Positions 36,981 through 46,587 of a DNA stretch of 64,000 bases are shown here, one piece after another (within the stretch, counting starts at the first letter, position 1; every line of letters starts with the position of its first letter). A program made the translations under genes and the position numbers. Below the pieces are notes generated by a model. That model ran no database searches. It was given only the letters and a program-made list of their open reading frames with translations, and was not told the origin of the DNA. The DNA is from Polaribacter tangerinus (GTDB taxonomy: Bacteria > Bacteroidota > Bacteroidia > Flavobacteriales > Flavobacteriaceae), in assembly GCF_038024095.1 (NCBI RefSeq), contig NZ_CP150668.1, forward strand, positions 1,674,001 to 1,738,000, read 5' to 3'.

Positions 36981-38195
36981 ATGATGAATGTTGATAAAAT
37001 AAGAGAAGATTTTCCAATTTTAAAAAGAGAAGTGCATGGCAAGCCTTTGGTTTACTTTGATAATGCAGCAACCTCTCAAACACCTCAAATAGTTATAGAT
37101 GCAATAGCAGATTATTACAGTAATTATAATTCAAATATTCATCGAGGAGTGCATAGTTTGAGCCAAGAGGCAACAGATAAGTATGAAGAGGCACGTATTA
37201 AAATTCAACATCATTTCAATGCAAAACATGCTTATGAAATTATCTTAACCTCAGGTACTACTGATAGTATAAATATGGTAGCTGCAGGATTTGCAGATAT
37301 TTTACAAAAAGGAGATGAAATTATAGTATCGGCGCTAGAACATCACTCTAATATTGTTCCTTGGCAAATGTTATGTACAAAAACTGGGGCAATTTTAAAG
37401 GTAATACCTATGCTACAAGATGGTTCTTTAGATATGAAAGTATATGAGGAGTTGCTAAACAGTAATACCAAATTAGTTTTTTGTAATCATGTTTCTAATG
37501 CTTTGGGAACCATAAATCCTATAGAAGAAATTATTAAAAAAGCTCACGCTGTTAATGCGGCAGTTTTAATTGATGGAGCACAAGCAACACCACATATTAA
37601 ACCAGATGTTCAAGCGTTAGATGTAGATTTTTATGTGGCTTCTGCTCATAAATTATGTGGTCCAACAGGAGTTGGTTTACTGTATGGAAAGCAAGAATGG
37701 TTAGAGAAACTGCCACCTTATCAGGGTGGTGGAGAAATGATAGCAACAGTTTCTTTCGAAAAAACTACCTATGCAGGTTTACCACATAAATTTGAAGCAG
37801 GTACCCCAAATATTTGCGGAGGTATTGCTTTTGGTGTTGCCTTAGATTATATGAATAGTATTGGTTTTAGCGAAATTGCAGCTTATGAAGCAACGCTTTT
37901 AGAGTATGCAACAACTGAACTTTTAAAGATTGATGGTGTAAAAATATTCGGAACAACTGCTCATAAAACTTCTGTAGTTTCTTTTAATGTTGCAGATATT
38001 CATCCTTATGATATTGGTACAATTTTAGATAAATTAGGTATTGCGGTAAGAACGGGGCATCATTGCGCACAACCTATTATGGATTTCTATAAAATACCAG
38101 GAACTATACGAGCTTCTTTTTCTTTTTATAATACCAAAGAAGAAATAGCTATTTTTATTACTGCGTTAAAAAGAGCCATCCAAATGTTTTCTTAA
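36981..38195 (+). CDS. sufS: Cysteine desulfurase SufS
   Basis: A 404-residue PLP-dependent enzyme of the SufS/CsdA type that supplies sulfur to the SufBCD complex by converting cysteine to alanine and a persulfide. YFDNAATSQTP is the N-terminal signature, DGAQATPH holds the PLP-binding Asp, ASAHKLCGPTG the PLP Lys, and RTGHHCAQP the catalytic Cys loop typical of group II enzymes. The length is normal. It is encoded after the serine hydrolase rather than directly after sufD, and no sufE is next to it. Confidence 0.96.
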   Translation: MMNVDKIREDFPILKREVHGKPLVYFDNAATSQTPQIVIDAIADYYSNYNSNIHRGVHSLSQEATDKYEEARIKIQHHFNAKHAYEIILTSGTTDSINMVAAGFADILQKGDEIIVSALEHHSNIVPWQMLCTKTGAILKVIPMLQDGSLDMKVYEELLNSNTKLVFCNHVSNALGTINPIEEIIKKAHAVNAAVLIDGAQATPHIKPDVQALDVDFYVASAHKLCGPTGVGLLYGKQEWLEKLPPYQGGGEMIATVSFEKTTYAGLPHKFEAGTPNICGGIAFGVALDYMNSIGFSEIAAYEATLLEYATTELLKIDGVKIFGTTAHKTSVVSFNVADIHPYDIGTILDKLGIAVRTGHHCAQPIMDFYKIPGTIRASFSFYNTKEEIAIFITALKRAIQMFS

Positions 38196-38230
38196 TTTGA
38201 GTGTAACAGTACATTATTAATTTCAAAAAA

Positions 38231-38266
38231 AAAGGTTGAATAATGATATAACATTATTCAACCTTT
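38231..38266. terminator. Bidirectional terminator between sufS and the TonB-dependent receptor
   Basis: A perfect 15-bp stem, AAAGGTTGAATAATG (38231-38245) and CATTATTCAACCTTT (38252-38266), with a 6-nt loop. An A-run precedes it and T-rich sequence follows, so it can stop both sufS transcription on the plus strand and receptor transcription on the minus strand. Confidence 0.92.
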
Positions 38267-38295
38267 ACTTTTCGTTTAAGTAAAGTAATTGGAGG

Positions 38296-41259
38296 TTACT
38301 TTATGTTAAAACTTACTCTTGCAAATAAGAATCTACCACCAATACCAAACTGTTGAGATCTTCTAGACCAATCAAAACGGCCTCCACTTCTGTTAGCTTC
38401 TATTGCTCTGTCTGGGTAAACATCTAGCAAGTTATTAGCACCTATTGTAAGTGTTAAATCTTCAGTAGCTTTATATCCTAAAGATAAATCGGTAACTACT
38501 TTAGAGCTAAATTGTTGCTGATTTGCAATACTGTTTGTAGCTTCAGATACTTCACCAAAATATACGTTTCTTAAGAATACATTAAACTTACCACTTGTTA
38601 AGCTATTGGTTAAGTTTACTTTTGTTCTTGGTACAGCTTCCTCTAAAAATATTCTACTATCCTCAGGAAAATATGTTCCTTCCTGACCAGCATCTCTAAG
38701 AACTTGAGAGGATTTAATGTCGCCTTGTTGTCTAGTTTGAGAAAAAGTACCCGCTAAATCTGTCTTTAATCTAACATTATCACCAAAAGTAGCTTTGTGA
38801 GTAACCACAATATCTATACCTGTAGATCTTGTATCAATTGCATTGGCAAAGAAAGAGGCAGCATTTGCATTTGCTTGAACCAATAAATCTGAAAGTTCTT
38901 GGTTTGCAGCATCAATAGGAAAATCATCATTACTATTATTTGGAGTACCATTGTCGTTTAAAGTTGGTTTAAACTGACCGGTGTATACAACTCTATCATT
39001 TATATTTACAATGTAACCATCTACTGTAAATGTTAAGTTAGATTCTGGTAGTTTTGCTGTAAAACCAGCGCTAAAACTATTAGAAGTTTCTTCTTTCAGT
39101 TGAGGTATACCTAATAATTGTGCTGCTTTACTATCATTAGCAAAAGTACCAACCTCTACAGGAATTCCGTCTTGAAAAATTGTAGAAGTAGAATTGTAAT
39201 TAAGTTGATGTAAAGAAGGAGCTCTAAAACCAGTGTTAAAAGAAGCTCTAAGTCTAAAATTGTCTGAAAACTTATAAATAGACGCAAGTTTAAAGTTTAA
39301 CGTAGATCCGAAATCAGAATAATTTTCATATCTAGTAGCAAAAGTAGTTGATAATGCTTCTGTTAACGTTGCATCTAAATCTACATAAGCAGCTACACTA
39401 CTACGTTGTCTATTAAGTTCGTTTTTTGGTCCGAAACCAGGAAAAACTTGAGAACCACCAGGTCTAGAATTACCAAAGAAATCTTTTAAAGGACTGGTGC
39501 CAGTAATACCAGTAAACGGTTGTCCGTCTGCTTGATATTGTGTGTAAGAATCTTCCTGACCAGCAATTATTTCATAATTTTCTACACGGTGTTCACCACC
39601 AAAAGCAACTCCTAAACCTTTAAAAGTATTTTCATAGAATTTAGAAAGATCTAGGTTTGTAGTATTTTGTGAAAAAGAAAATCCACCAGCATCAAATGTT
39701 GTTGGCGATGCGTTACCTTGAGAGGCGTTATAAGTGTTTCCGATTGTAAAATCAAATGCATTTTTACCGTATGTATTTGAGAAATCTACATTCCATTCAC
39801 CTATTTTACCTTTTATACCAACAGCAAGAGACTGATCTGAAATGGTAGAATTTATTTCAGGTAAAAAACCATTAATGTAGGCAGGTGTGTATGTTCTACT
39901 TTGGTTAGGTAATCTGTAAAAACCTGCAGAATTACCCGTTCTAGAGCTCATTCCTGCAAAAGAATACACTTCTGTACCATTGTCGTCTAAAGGTAGTTTA
40001 AAATTTGCAAAGAATCTTCCACCACGAACTCTAGATTGTCCAACTCTCATGTTAAAATCTGTTCTTTGTAAGCCTCTTGCATTTAATTCGGATGTAGTAG
40101 CATCTCCTTTTAGTATGGTTCTCATTTCTGCCAAACCATCGGTAGGAGAAGTTGTAAAACCAGCAGCATTTGCAAACCCTTTAAGGTCTCCTAAAATGGT
40201 TGCATATTCTGCAGAAGCAGGATCTAATCCATTAGATAATGATAAAAACCTAGAAGTATCATAATTTGCATTATTCGCAAAGCGTTCAACGACATTGTAC
40301 CCATTAAAAATACCGCCTTCCCATTCTTTCATTCTATTATAATCTTCACGAATATCAAAATCCCCAGAAAAATTAATAAAACCACCATTTTCGCCCAATG
40401 GTAAACCATAACTAGCGCTAATATTTGTAGTTTGTCCGTCTACTCCACCTGTTTGAGAATTAGCATTTTTACTAAAGTTTGCACCAGTAGTAACTGCCAT
40501 AGAAAGCTCGTTTACAGATTCGTTTAAAACAATATTAATTACCCCAGCAATGGCATCAGAACCATATTGCGCAGCAGCACCATCTCTTAAAACTTCTAAC
40601 CTTTTTATTGCAGAAGCAGGTATTGCATTTAGGTCGGTACCAACAGAACCTCTACCAAAAGTTCCGTTTACGTTAATTAAAGAAGAAGTATGTCTTCTTT
40701 TTCCGTTAATTAATACCAAAACTTGATCTGGTCCAAGACCTCTTAAAGAAGCAGGATCTACGTGATCGGTACCATCTGAAATTGTTTGTGTGTTTGATGT
40801 AAATGAAGGAGCTACAAAATTTAAAATCTGATTTAAATTTACTTGTGGCGCTGCATTTGTAAGTTCTTTAATATCAACAATATCTATTGGCACAGGAGAA
40901 TCTACTGCAGTTCTGTTAGGATTTCTAGAGCCAATTACAACTATTTCTTCTAAAGATTCGCTGCTCTCTTCTATAACAATAGTTAAAAAAGAAGTATTAC
41001 TTACTGTAATTGTTTTGGTTTTAAAACCAAGTGAAGAAACCGTAAGTTTTGTTGGTAATTGTAATACATTAATGGAGAACTCTCCATTATCATCGGTTGT
41101 TGTTCCGTTTTTTGTTCCGCTTTCTACAACATTCATAAAAGGAAGTACCTCACCAGAGGTGTCTGTAACTTTACCTTTAATGGTTTGTGCCACCATAAAT
41201 AATGGAAAAATCATTAAAAATGAAAATAGTAGAATTTTTTTTGATTTTGTTTGAGTCAT
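38296..41259 (-). CDS. TonB-dependent receptor with N-terminal carboxypeptidase-like domain
   Basis: A 987-residue outer-membrane receptor. An N-terminal signal peptide (about residues 1-25) is followed by a carboxypeptidase D regulatory-like domain (TIKGKVTDTSGEVLPFMNVV), a plug domain around residues 115-250 (PASLRGLGPDQVLVLINGKR, LRDGAAAQYGSDAIAGVINI), and a beta-barrel to the end. It imports a large ligand (siderophore, haem, vitamin or oligosaccharide) using the TonB-ExbBD energy system. No SusD-like lipoprotein gene is adjacent, so it is not a classical Sus pair and its substrate is unknown. Confidence 0.94.
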   Translation of the reverse strand: MTQTKSKKILLFSFLMIFPLFMVAQTIKGKVTDTSGEVLPFMNVVESGTKNGTTTDDNGEFSINVLQLPTKLTVSSLGFKTKTITVSNTSFLTIVIEESSESLEEIVVIGSRNPNRTAVDSPVPIDIVDIKELTNAAPQVNLNQILNFVAPSFTSNTQTISDGTDHVDPASLRGLGPDQVLVLINGKRRHTSSLINVNGTFGRGSVGTDLNAIPASAIKRLEVLRDGAAAQYGSDAIAGVINIVLNESVNELSMAVTTGANFSKNANSQTGGVDGQTTNISASYGLPLGENGGFINFSGDFDIREDYNRMKEWEGGIFNGYNVVERFANNANYDTSRFLSLSNGLDPASAEYATILGDLKGFANAAGFTTSPTDGLAEMRTILKGDATTSELNARGLQRTDFNMRVGQSRVRGGRFFANFKLPLDDNGTEVYSFAGMSSRTGNSAGFYRLPNQSRTYTPAYINGFLPEINSTISDQSLAVGIKGKIGEWNVDFSNTYGKNAFDFTIGNTYNASQGNASPTTFDAGGFSFSQNTTNLDLSKFYENTFKGLGVAFGGEHRVENYEIIAGQEDSYTQYQADGQPFTGITGTSPLKDFFGNSRPGGSQVFPGFGPKNELNRQRSSVAAYVDLDATLTEALSTTFATRYENYSDFGSTLNFKLASIYKFSDNFRLRASFNTGFRAPSLHQLNYNSTSTIFQDGIPVEVGTFANDSKAAQLLGIPQLKEETSNSFSAGFTAKLPESNLTFTVDGYIVNINDRVVYTGQFKPTLNDNGTPNNSNDDFPIDAANQELSDLLVQANANAASFFANAIDTRSTGIDIVVTHKATFGDNVRLKTDLAGTFSQTRQQGDIKSSQVLRDAGQEGTYFPEDSRIFLEEAVPRTKVNLTNSLTSGKFNVFLRNVYFGEVSEATNSIANQQQFSSKVVTDLSLGYKATEDLTLTIGANNLLDVYPDRAIEANRSGGRFDWSRRSQQFGIGGRFLFARVSFNIK

Positions 41260-41397
41260 TTAAGTTATTTTTATGTTTCCTTGCAAATATTAAATTTTTT
41301 ATATTAAAAAACTAAAAATAGTGTGTTTTATTTAAAAATTTAATTATTTTTTTAAACTTACATTATTTTTTTAACTCTTTTTAACTATTGATAATCA

Positions 41398-41430
41398 GTA
41401 GGTTCGGTGTATAATTTATCTTTAACCTAC
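41398..41430. other. Inverted repeat in the divergent TBDR-moxR region
   Basis: GTAGGTT (41398-41404) and AACCTAC (41424-41430) form a 7-bp inverted repeat with a 19-nt centre in the 240-bp region between the divergent receptor and moxR genes. It may be an operator half-site pair or nothing; there is no T-run. Confidence 0.3.
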
Positions 41431-41459
41431 TTTTAACAAAAAGAAATATGTTAAAATTG

Positions 41460-41467
41460 TAGTTTTG
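41460..41467 (+). promoter_or_regulatory. -7 box of the moxR-bat operon
   Basis: TAGTTTTG matches TAnnTTTG, 32 nt before the moxR ATG. No clear -33 TTG is seen at standard spacing. Confidence 0.45.
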
Positions 41468-41499
41468 TTTCACTTAATTAAAATCTAATACAATAAATA

Positions 41500-42489
41500 A
41501 TGGATGTAGATGTAAGAGCTATCAATGAAAAAATAGAAAGAGAGAGTGCCTTTATAGACATTCTTACTTTAGAAATGAACAAAGTAATTGTAGGCCAAAA
41601 ACAAATGGTAGAAAGTTTGTTAATTGGATTGCTAGGAAACGGACATATTTTATTAGAAGGTGTGCCAGGTTTGGCAAAAACCCTAGCTATTAATACGCTA
41701 TCTAAAGCTGTACAAGCAAGTTTTAGTAGGGTTCAGTTTACACCAGATTTATTACCTGCCGATGTTGTAGGAACTATGATTTACAACATGAAGCAAAACG
41801 GATTTGAAATTAAAAAAGGACCTATTTTTGCAAATTTTGTGTTGGCAGATGAAATTAACCGAGCGCCTGCAAAAGTTCAGTCAGCTTTATTAGAAGCCAT
41901 GCAAGAACGTCAAATAACTATTGGTGATACTACTTTTAAGTTAGAAGAACCTTTTTTAGTTATGGCAACACAAAACCCTGTAGAACAAGAAGGAACGTAT
42001 CCTTTACCAGAGGCACAAGTAGACCGTTTTATGCTTAAAGTGGTAATTGATTATCCGAAATTACAAGACGAGCAACTTATTATGCGTCAGAACTTAACTG
42101 GCGGATTTTCTTCTGTAAATCCTGTTATTTCTGTTGATCAAATTTTAAAAGCAAGAGAGGTTGTAAATGAAGTATACATGGATGAAAAAATTGAAAAATA
42201 TATTTTAGATATTATTTTTGCAACACGATATCCGGAAAAATACAACTTAGCAAATTTAAAAGACTTAATAAGTTTTGGTGCCTCGCCTCGTGGAAGTATT
42301 AATTTAGCAAAAGCTGCAAAATGTTATGCGTTTATAAAGCGAAGAGGGTATGTAATACCAGAAGATGTTAGAGCAGTTGTTATAGATGTTTTAAGACATA
42401 GAATAGGTATTACGTATGAAGCCGAGGCAGAAAATGTAACCTCTGTAGATATTATAAACTCTATTATTAATGAGGTAGAAGTTCCATAG
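41500..42489 (+). CDS. MoxR family AAA+ ATPase
   Basis: A 329-residue AAA+ ATPase, first gene of the Bat operon. Walker A is GVPGLAKTLAI, Walker B is FVLADEINRAPAKVQS, and the stretch ATQNPVEQEGTYPLPEAQ with the following RFMLKV is the MoxR sensor/arginine-finger region. MoxR proteins are thought to act as chaperones that load metal ions or assemble complexes with their von Willebrand factor partners, which are encoded next in this operon. Length is normal; it is cytosolic. Confidence 0.95.
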   Translation: MDVDVRAINEKIERESAFIDILTLEMNKVIVGQKQMVESLLIGLLGNGHILLEGVPGLAKTLAINTLSKAVQASFSRVQFTPDLLPADVVGTMIYNMKQNGFEIKKGPIFANFVLADEINRAPAKVQSALLEAMQERQITIGDTTFKLEEPFLVMATQNPVEQEGTYPLPEAQVDRFMLKVVIDYPKLQDEQLIMRQNLTGGFSSVNPVISVDQILKAREVVNEVYMDEKIEKYILDIIFATRYPEKYNLANLKDLISFGASPRGSINLAKAAKCYAFIKRRGYVIPEDVRAVVIDVLRHRIGITYEAEAENVTSVDIINSIINEVEVP

Positions 42490-42556
42490 AAACCCTTCAC
42501 TATTTGCTTGTAACATTTTGTTAAAAGCAAAACTTAATTAAAGTAAAGAGCAATCA

Positions 42557-43426
42557 ATGGATACAAAAGAGATACTTAAAAAAGTACGAAAAATTGAAAT
42601 CAAGACAAAACGTTTGTCTAATGATATTTTTGGTGGCGAATATCACTCGTCTTTTAAAGGACGTGGTATGACTTTTTCTGAAGTAAGAAAATATCAGTTT
42701 GGCGATGATGTAAGAGCTATTGATTGGAATGTTACGGCTCGTTACAACGAACCATATATAAAAGTTTTTGAAGAAGAAAGAGAGCTAACCATGATGCTTT
42801 TAGTAGATGTATCTGGCTCCGAACTTTTTGGTACATCATCACAATTTAAAAAAGATACTGTTACAGAAATAGCGGCTACATTGGCTTTTTCCGCAACTCA
42901 AAATAACGATAAAGTTGGGTTGATACTTTTTTCTGATGCTATAGAATTATTTATTCCACCTAAAAAAGGTAAAAGTCATGTTTTAAGAATTATAAGAGAA
43001 TTAATTGAGTTTAAACCGAAAAGCAAAAAAACAAATATAGCAGTTGCACTTAAATTTTTATCGAGTGTGTTAAAAAAGCGAGCTATTGTTTTTATGTTGT
43101 CAGATTTTATGGATGATGATTATGAAAAAACACTTAAAATTGCTGCCAATAAGCATGATTTAACAGGAATTCGTGTGTTCGATAAGTACGATGATGAAAT
43201 TCCGAATTTAGGAATGGTACCAATGTTAGATGCAGAGTCTGGTGCCATACAATTAGTAAATACTGCTGCTGCATCGGTACGAAATAGTTATAAAGAGAAT
43301 GCTTTACGACTGTCTAATTATTACAAAAGTATGTTTAAACGAAGTGGGGCAGGAGCTGTAAATGCAAGAGTAGATGAGAATTACGTAAAAATATTATTGG
43401 GTTATTTTAAAAATAAAGGAAGATAA
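42557..43426 (+). CDS. DUF58 (von Willebrand-like) protein
   Basis: A 289-residue soluble protein of the DUF58 family, usually encoded next to MoxR. The conserved stretch RGMTFSEVRKYQFGDDVRAI, IDWNVTARYNEPYIKVFEE is the family signature, and LLVDVSGSELFG is a metal-ion-dependent adhesion-like D-x-S-x-S motif. It probably binds partner proteins with a divalent metal. It follows moxR by 67 nt and precedes the bat genes. Confidence 0.94.
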   Translation: MDTKEILKKVRKIEIKTKRLSNDIFGGEYHSSFKGRGMTFSEVRKYQFGDDVRAIDWNVTARYNEPYIKVFEEERELTMMLLVDVSGSELFGTSSQFKKDTVTEIAATLAFSATQNNDKVGLILFSDAIELFIPPKKGKSHVLRIIRELIEFKPKSKKTNIAVALKFLSSVLKKRAIVFMLSDFMDDDYEKTLKIAANKHDLTGIRVFDKYDDEIPNLGMVPMLDAESGAIQLVNTAAASVRNSYKENALRLSNYYKSMFKRSGAGAVNARVDENYVKILLGYFKNKGR

Positions 43427-43476
43427 TTACACTTTCTTTTTTTAAAATGATTTCAATACAAATAAGAACATAAAAG

Positions 43477-44448
43477 TTGAAAAATAAATTTAGTAACATC
43501 AATTTTACAAAGAAGATTTCTTCTTTAAAAAAGCAATGGATTTTTGTTGCTTTTATTTTAACAGGATTTGTGAGTTTTGCCCAACAATCTTTGGTAAAAG
43601 CAGAAATTGATACCACTAATATCCGAATAGGAGAGCAGTTTCAATTAAAAATATCTGTTGCAGAAACACAAAATGTAATTATTCCAAAATTAAGCTTAAG
43701 TGGTCTAGAAATTGTAGATTCTACAAAAGTAGATACGCTAAAAAGTATGCTTGTAAGAAAGTATATTTTAACAGGTTTTGATAGTGGCTCATTTTACATA
43801 CCACAACAACAAATTTTTGTTAAAAATCAAGCATATTTAACAGATTCACTTTTGGTAAATGTTGCTACAGTTGCTGTAGATACAACAAAAGTTAAAAAAT
43901 TTCCTATCAAATCTATTAAGAGTGAACCTTTTACGTTCGATGATTTTAAAAATTATATATACATAGCACTTGCTATTTTGGCAATTATCATTTTTTGGAT
44001 TTATTGGTTTGTGATTAGAAAGAAAAAAGAAGAGGAGGAATTACCAACATACAGAACATTACCACCTTACGAAGAAGCTATTTTAAGACTAACGGAACTA
44101 GATGAAAAGTTGCTGTGGCAAAATAATAAAGTTAAAGAATATTACTCTGAACTTACCGAAATTGTAAGAGGTTATATAGAAAGAGAGTTGCAAGTACCTG
44201 CTCTAGAAAATACTACAGATGAGGTGTTAGAAATGATTAAAAAGTTTAAAAAAGCGGCTACCATAGAAACCTCTGAAGAAACTATTATGAAGTTAAGAGA
44301 TTTACTAAGAGAAGCAGATTTAGTAAAATTTGCAAAATCGAAACCTCTTGCTATCGAAATTGAAGATGATAGGAAAGATGCAGAATTTATTATTGGCCAC
44401 TTAAAACCAAAAGAAACCGTAAAAGAAGATACAGATGGATTGGAGTAA
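43477..44448 (+). CDS. Membrane protein of the Bat operon, function unknown
   Basis: A 323-residue protein with an N-terminal hydrophobic signal/anchor (about residues 20-36), an extracytoplasmic beta-rich domain, a second transmembrane helix near residues 160-182, and a cytosolic helical tail rich in Glu and Lys (PPYEEAILRLTELDEKLLWQ). The start is TTG at 43477, because no in-frame ATG lies near the signal. It overlaps batA by 14 nt, so translation is coupled. It looks like a BatD-like or DUF4381-type partner of the VWA proteins. Known Bat operons carry such a protein between the DUF58 and BatA genes. Confidence 0.85.
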   Translation: MKNKFSNINFTKKISSLKKQWIFVAFILTGFVSFAQQSLVKAEIDTTNIRIGEQFQLKISVAETQNVIIPKLSLSGLEIVDSTKVDTLKSMLVRKYILTGFDSGSFYIPQQQIFVKNQAYLTDSLLVNVATVAVDTTKVKKFPIKSIKSEPFTFDDFKNYIYIALAILAIIIFWIYWFVIRKKKEEEELPTYRTLPPYEEAILRLTELDEKLLWQNNKVKEYYSELTEIVRGYIERELQVPALENTTDEVLEMIKKFKKAATIETSEETIMKLRDLLREADLVKFAKSKPLAIEIEDDRKDAEFIIGHLKPKETVKEDTDGLE

Positions 44449-45439
44449 GTTCGAGTTTTACAGTCCGGAGTTTTTATGGCTACTAATTTTGATACCATTA
44501 TTAGGAGTTTGGCATTTTTTTATGCGAAAAAAAGATGTTGCACTATTAACAATGCCAAGTATAAAAGGTTTTAAATCGACCTCTTTACTACCAAAGCTAA
44601 AACCTGTTTTGTATTTGTTAAGGTTATTGGCATTGGCAGCAGTAATTATTGCATTGGCAAGACCCAGAAATGTATCTGTAAGTAAAAAAACAAAATCGAA
44701 TAGAGGTATAGATATTGTTATGGCAATAGATGTTTCTGCAAGTATGTTGGCAAGAGATTTAAAGCCAAACAGATTAGAAGCATTAAAAAAAGTGGCTATA
44801 AATTTTGTAGATAGAAGGCCAAACGACAGAATCGGAATTGTGGTGTATGCAGGAGAAAGTTTTACACAAACACCAATAACTAGTGATAACGGAATTGTAA
44901 AAAATACAATTTCTGAATTAAAATGGGGGCAATTAGAAGGAGGAACAGCTATTGGTATGGGATTAGGTTCTGGTGTAAACAGATTAAAAGACAGTAAAGC
45001 AAAAAGCAAAGTAATTATTTTGTTGACCGATGGTGTAAATAATGCCGGTAATATAGATCCAAGAACAGCTACAGAATTAGCAAAAGAACTAGGTGTAAAA
45101 GTGTATACTATTGGTATTGGAACCAACGGTATGGCAGATACACCATGGAGTAGAGACCCTAGAACAGGAAAACTAAATTTTAGAAAACAACAAGTACAAA
45201 TAGACGAGAAGTTGTTGCAAGAAATAGCAGAACAAACAGATGGGCAATACTTTAGAGCTACCGACAACGACTCTTTACAAGAAATTTATGACGAGATAGA
45301 CAAGCTAGAAAAAACAAAAATAGAAGAGTTTAAGTATTATAATTATCAAGAAAAGTTTCGAATATTTGCTTTGTTAGGTTTGGTGCTTTTAGGAATAGAA
45401 TTTATTCTAAAAAACACCATTTTTAAGAGTTTCATATAA
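44435..45439 (+). CDS. batA: VWA domain membrane protein BatA
   Basis: A 334-residue inner-membrane protein with an N-terminal helix pair, a von Willebrand A domain and a C-terminal helix. VMAIDVSASM is the MIDAS D-x-S-x-S motif, followed by the Thr and Asp metal-coordinating positions (TPITSDNG, LLTDGVNNAG). In the Bacteroides Bat system BatA contributes to tolerance of oxidative stress. It overlaps the previous gene by 14 nt and is followed by batB. Confidence 0.93.
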   Translation: MDWSKFEFYSPEFLWLLILIPLLGVWHFFMRKKDVALLTMPSIKGFKSTSLLPKLKPVLYLLRLLALAAVIIALARPRNVSVSKKTKSNRGIDIVMAIDVSASMLARDLKPNRLEALKKVAINFVDRRPNDRIGIVVYAGESFTQTPITSDNGIVKNTISELKWGQLEGGTAIGMGLGSGVNRLKDSKAKSKVIILLTDGVNNAGNIDPRTATELAKELGVKVYTIGIGTNGMADTPWSRDPRTGKLNFRKQQVQIDEKLLQEIAEQTDGQYFRATDNDSLQEIYDEIDKLEKTKIEEFKYYNYQEKFRIFALLGLVLLGIEFILKNTIFKSFI

Positions 45440-45477
45440 GTAACTATTATAACAATAAAACAACCATACATTAAGAA

Positions 45478-46524
45478 ATGTACAGAATAGAAGAACCAAT
45501 TTATTTTTATTTATTAGCAATTATTCCAGTAATGATTGTGGTGTTTTTGTTGGTAATGTGGTGGAAAAGAAGTAAACAAAAAAAATTTTCAGATAGTGTT
45601 CTTTTAAAGAAATTAGCGCCCAATGTTTCCTCATTTAAAACGTCTTTAAAATTTGTTTTTCTATTATTAGGTATATCCTTTTTAGTGATTTCTTTAACCA
45701 ATCCAAAAATGGGTACCAAGTTAAAAACAGTAAAAAGAGAAGGAGTCGATATTGTTTTTGCTTTAGATGTGTCTAGAAGTATGTTGGCAGAAGATATTGC
45801 ACCAAATAGATTAGAAAAATCTAAACAGATTATTTCTAAAATTATAGACAAGTTGGGTTCAGATAGGGTAGGTATCATTATTTACGCAGGAAATTCATAT
45901 CCTTTATTACCCATTACAACAGACCACGCAGCGGCCAATATGTTTTTACAGAATGCCAATCCCGATATGGTTTCTAGTCAAGGAACAGCAATAAATGAAG
46001 CATTAGAATTGGCAAAAACATATTACAATAACGATGATCAAACAAATCGATTTTTAATTATGATATCCGATGGAGAAGACCATCAAGAGGAAACCAAACA
46101 AGTAGCACAAAATTTAGCAAATGAAGGAGTAAAAATTTATACCATTGGAGTGGGTACAGAAAGAGGTGGCCCAATACCAATGCGTGTAAATAATAGTATG
46201 ATTGGTTACAAGAAAGATAATAAAGGAACTACAGTAATTACTAAAAGAAAACCTACTATATTACAAGAAATTGCAGCTGTTTCAGAAGGTAGTTATATAG
46301 ATGGTAATGTAACAGATACTCCTGTAAATGAAATAGCAGAAATTGTTGCAAATGCAGAAAAAAATGAGTTTGAGACCAAACAATTTTCAGATTATAAAGA
46401 TCAGTTTCAGTGGTTTTTAGCGATTGCTTTATTCTTTTTGGTACTCGATATTTTCTTGTTTGATAAGAAAACAAAATGGCTAAGAAAAGTAGATTTATTT
46501 AATGAGGAAGACACCACTAAATAG
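45478..46524 (+). CDS. batB: VWA domain membrane protein BatB
   Basis: A 348-residue paralogue of BatA with the same layout: two N-terminal helices, a VWA domain (VFALDVSRSM, MISDGEDHQEE) and a C-terminal helix. Conserved regions LPITTDHAAANMFLQNANPD and YTIGVGTERGGPIP are typical of BatB. It lies 38 nt after batA and is followed by the TPR gene batC. Confidence 0.93.
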   Translation: MYRIEEPIYFYLLAIIPVMIVVFLLVMWWKRSKQKKFSDSVLLKKLAPNVSSFKTSLKFVFLLLGISFLVISLTNPKMGTKLKTVKREGVDIVFALDVSRSMLAEDIAPNRLEKSKQIISKIIDKLGSDRVGIIIYAGNSYPLLPITTDHAAANMFLQNANPDMVSSQGTAINEALELAKTYYNNDDQTNRFLIMISDGEDHQEETKQVAQNLANEGVKIYTIGVGTERGGPIPMRVNNSMIGYKKDNKGTTVITKRKPTILQEIAAVSEGSYIDGNVTDTPVNEIAEIVANAEKNEFETKQFSDYKDQFQWFLAIALFFLVLDIFLFDKKTKWLRKVDLFNEEDTTK

Positions 46525-46587
46525 TGCTTTTTTAAAATTACAAAAATGAAAAATGTTTACGATTTTAATTTCTTTATAAAGAAGCTT

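Noticed and set aside
38296..41259. SusC of a polysaccharide utilisation locus
   Set aside because: No SusD-like lipoprotein or glycoside hydrolase gene is adjacent, so only a general TonB-dependent receptor is supported.
44458..45267. A 269-residue open frame on the minus strand
   Set aside because: It lies wholly opposite the well-supported batA gene and has a composition expected from an antisense shadow of AT-rich coding sequence.
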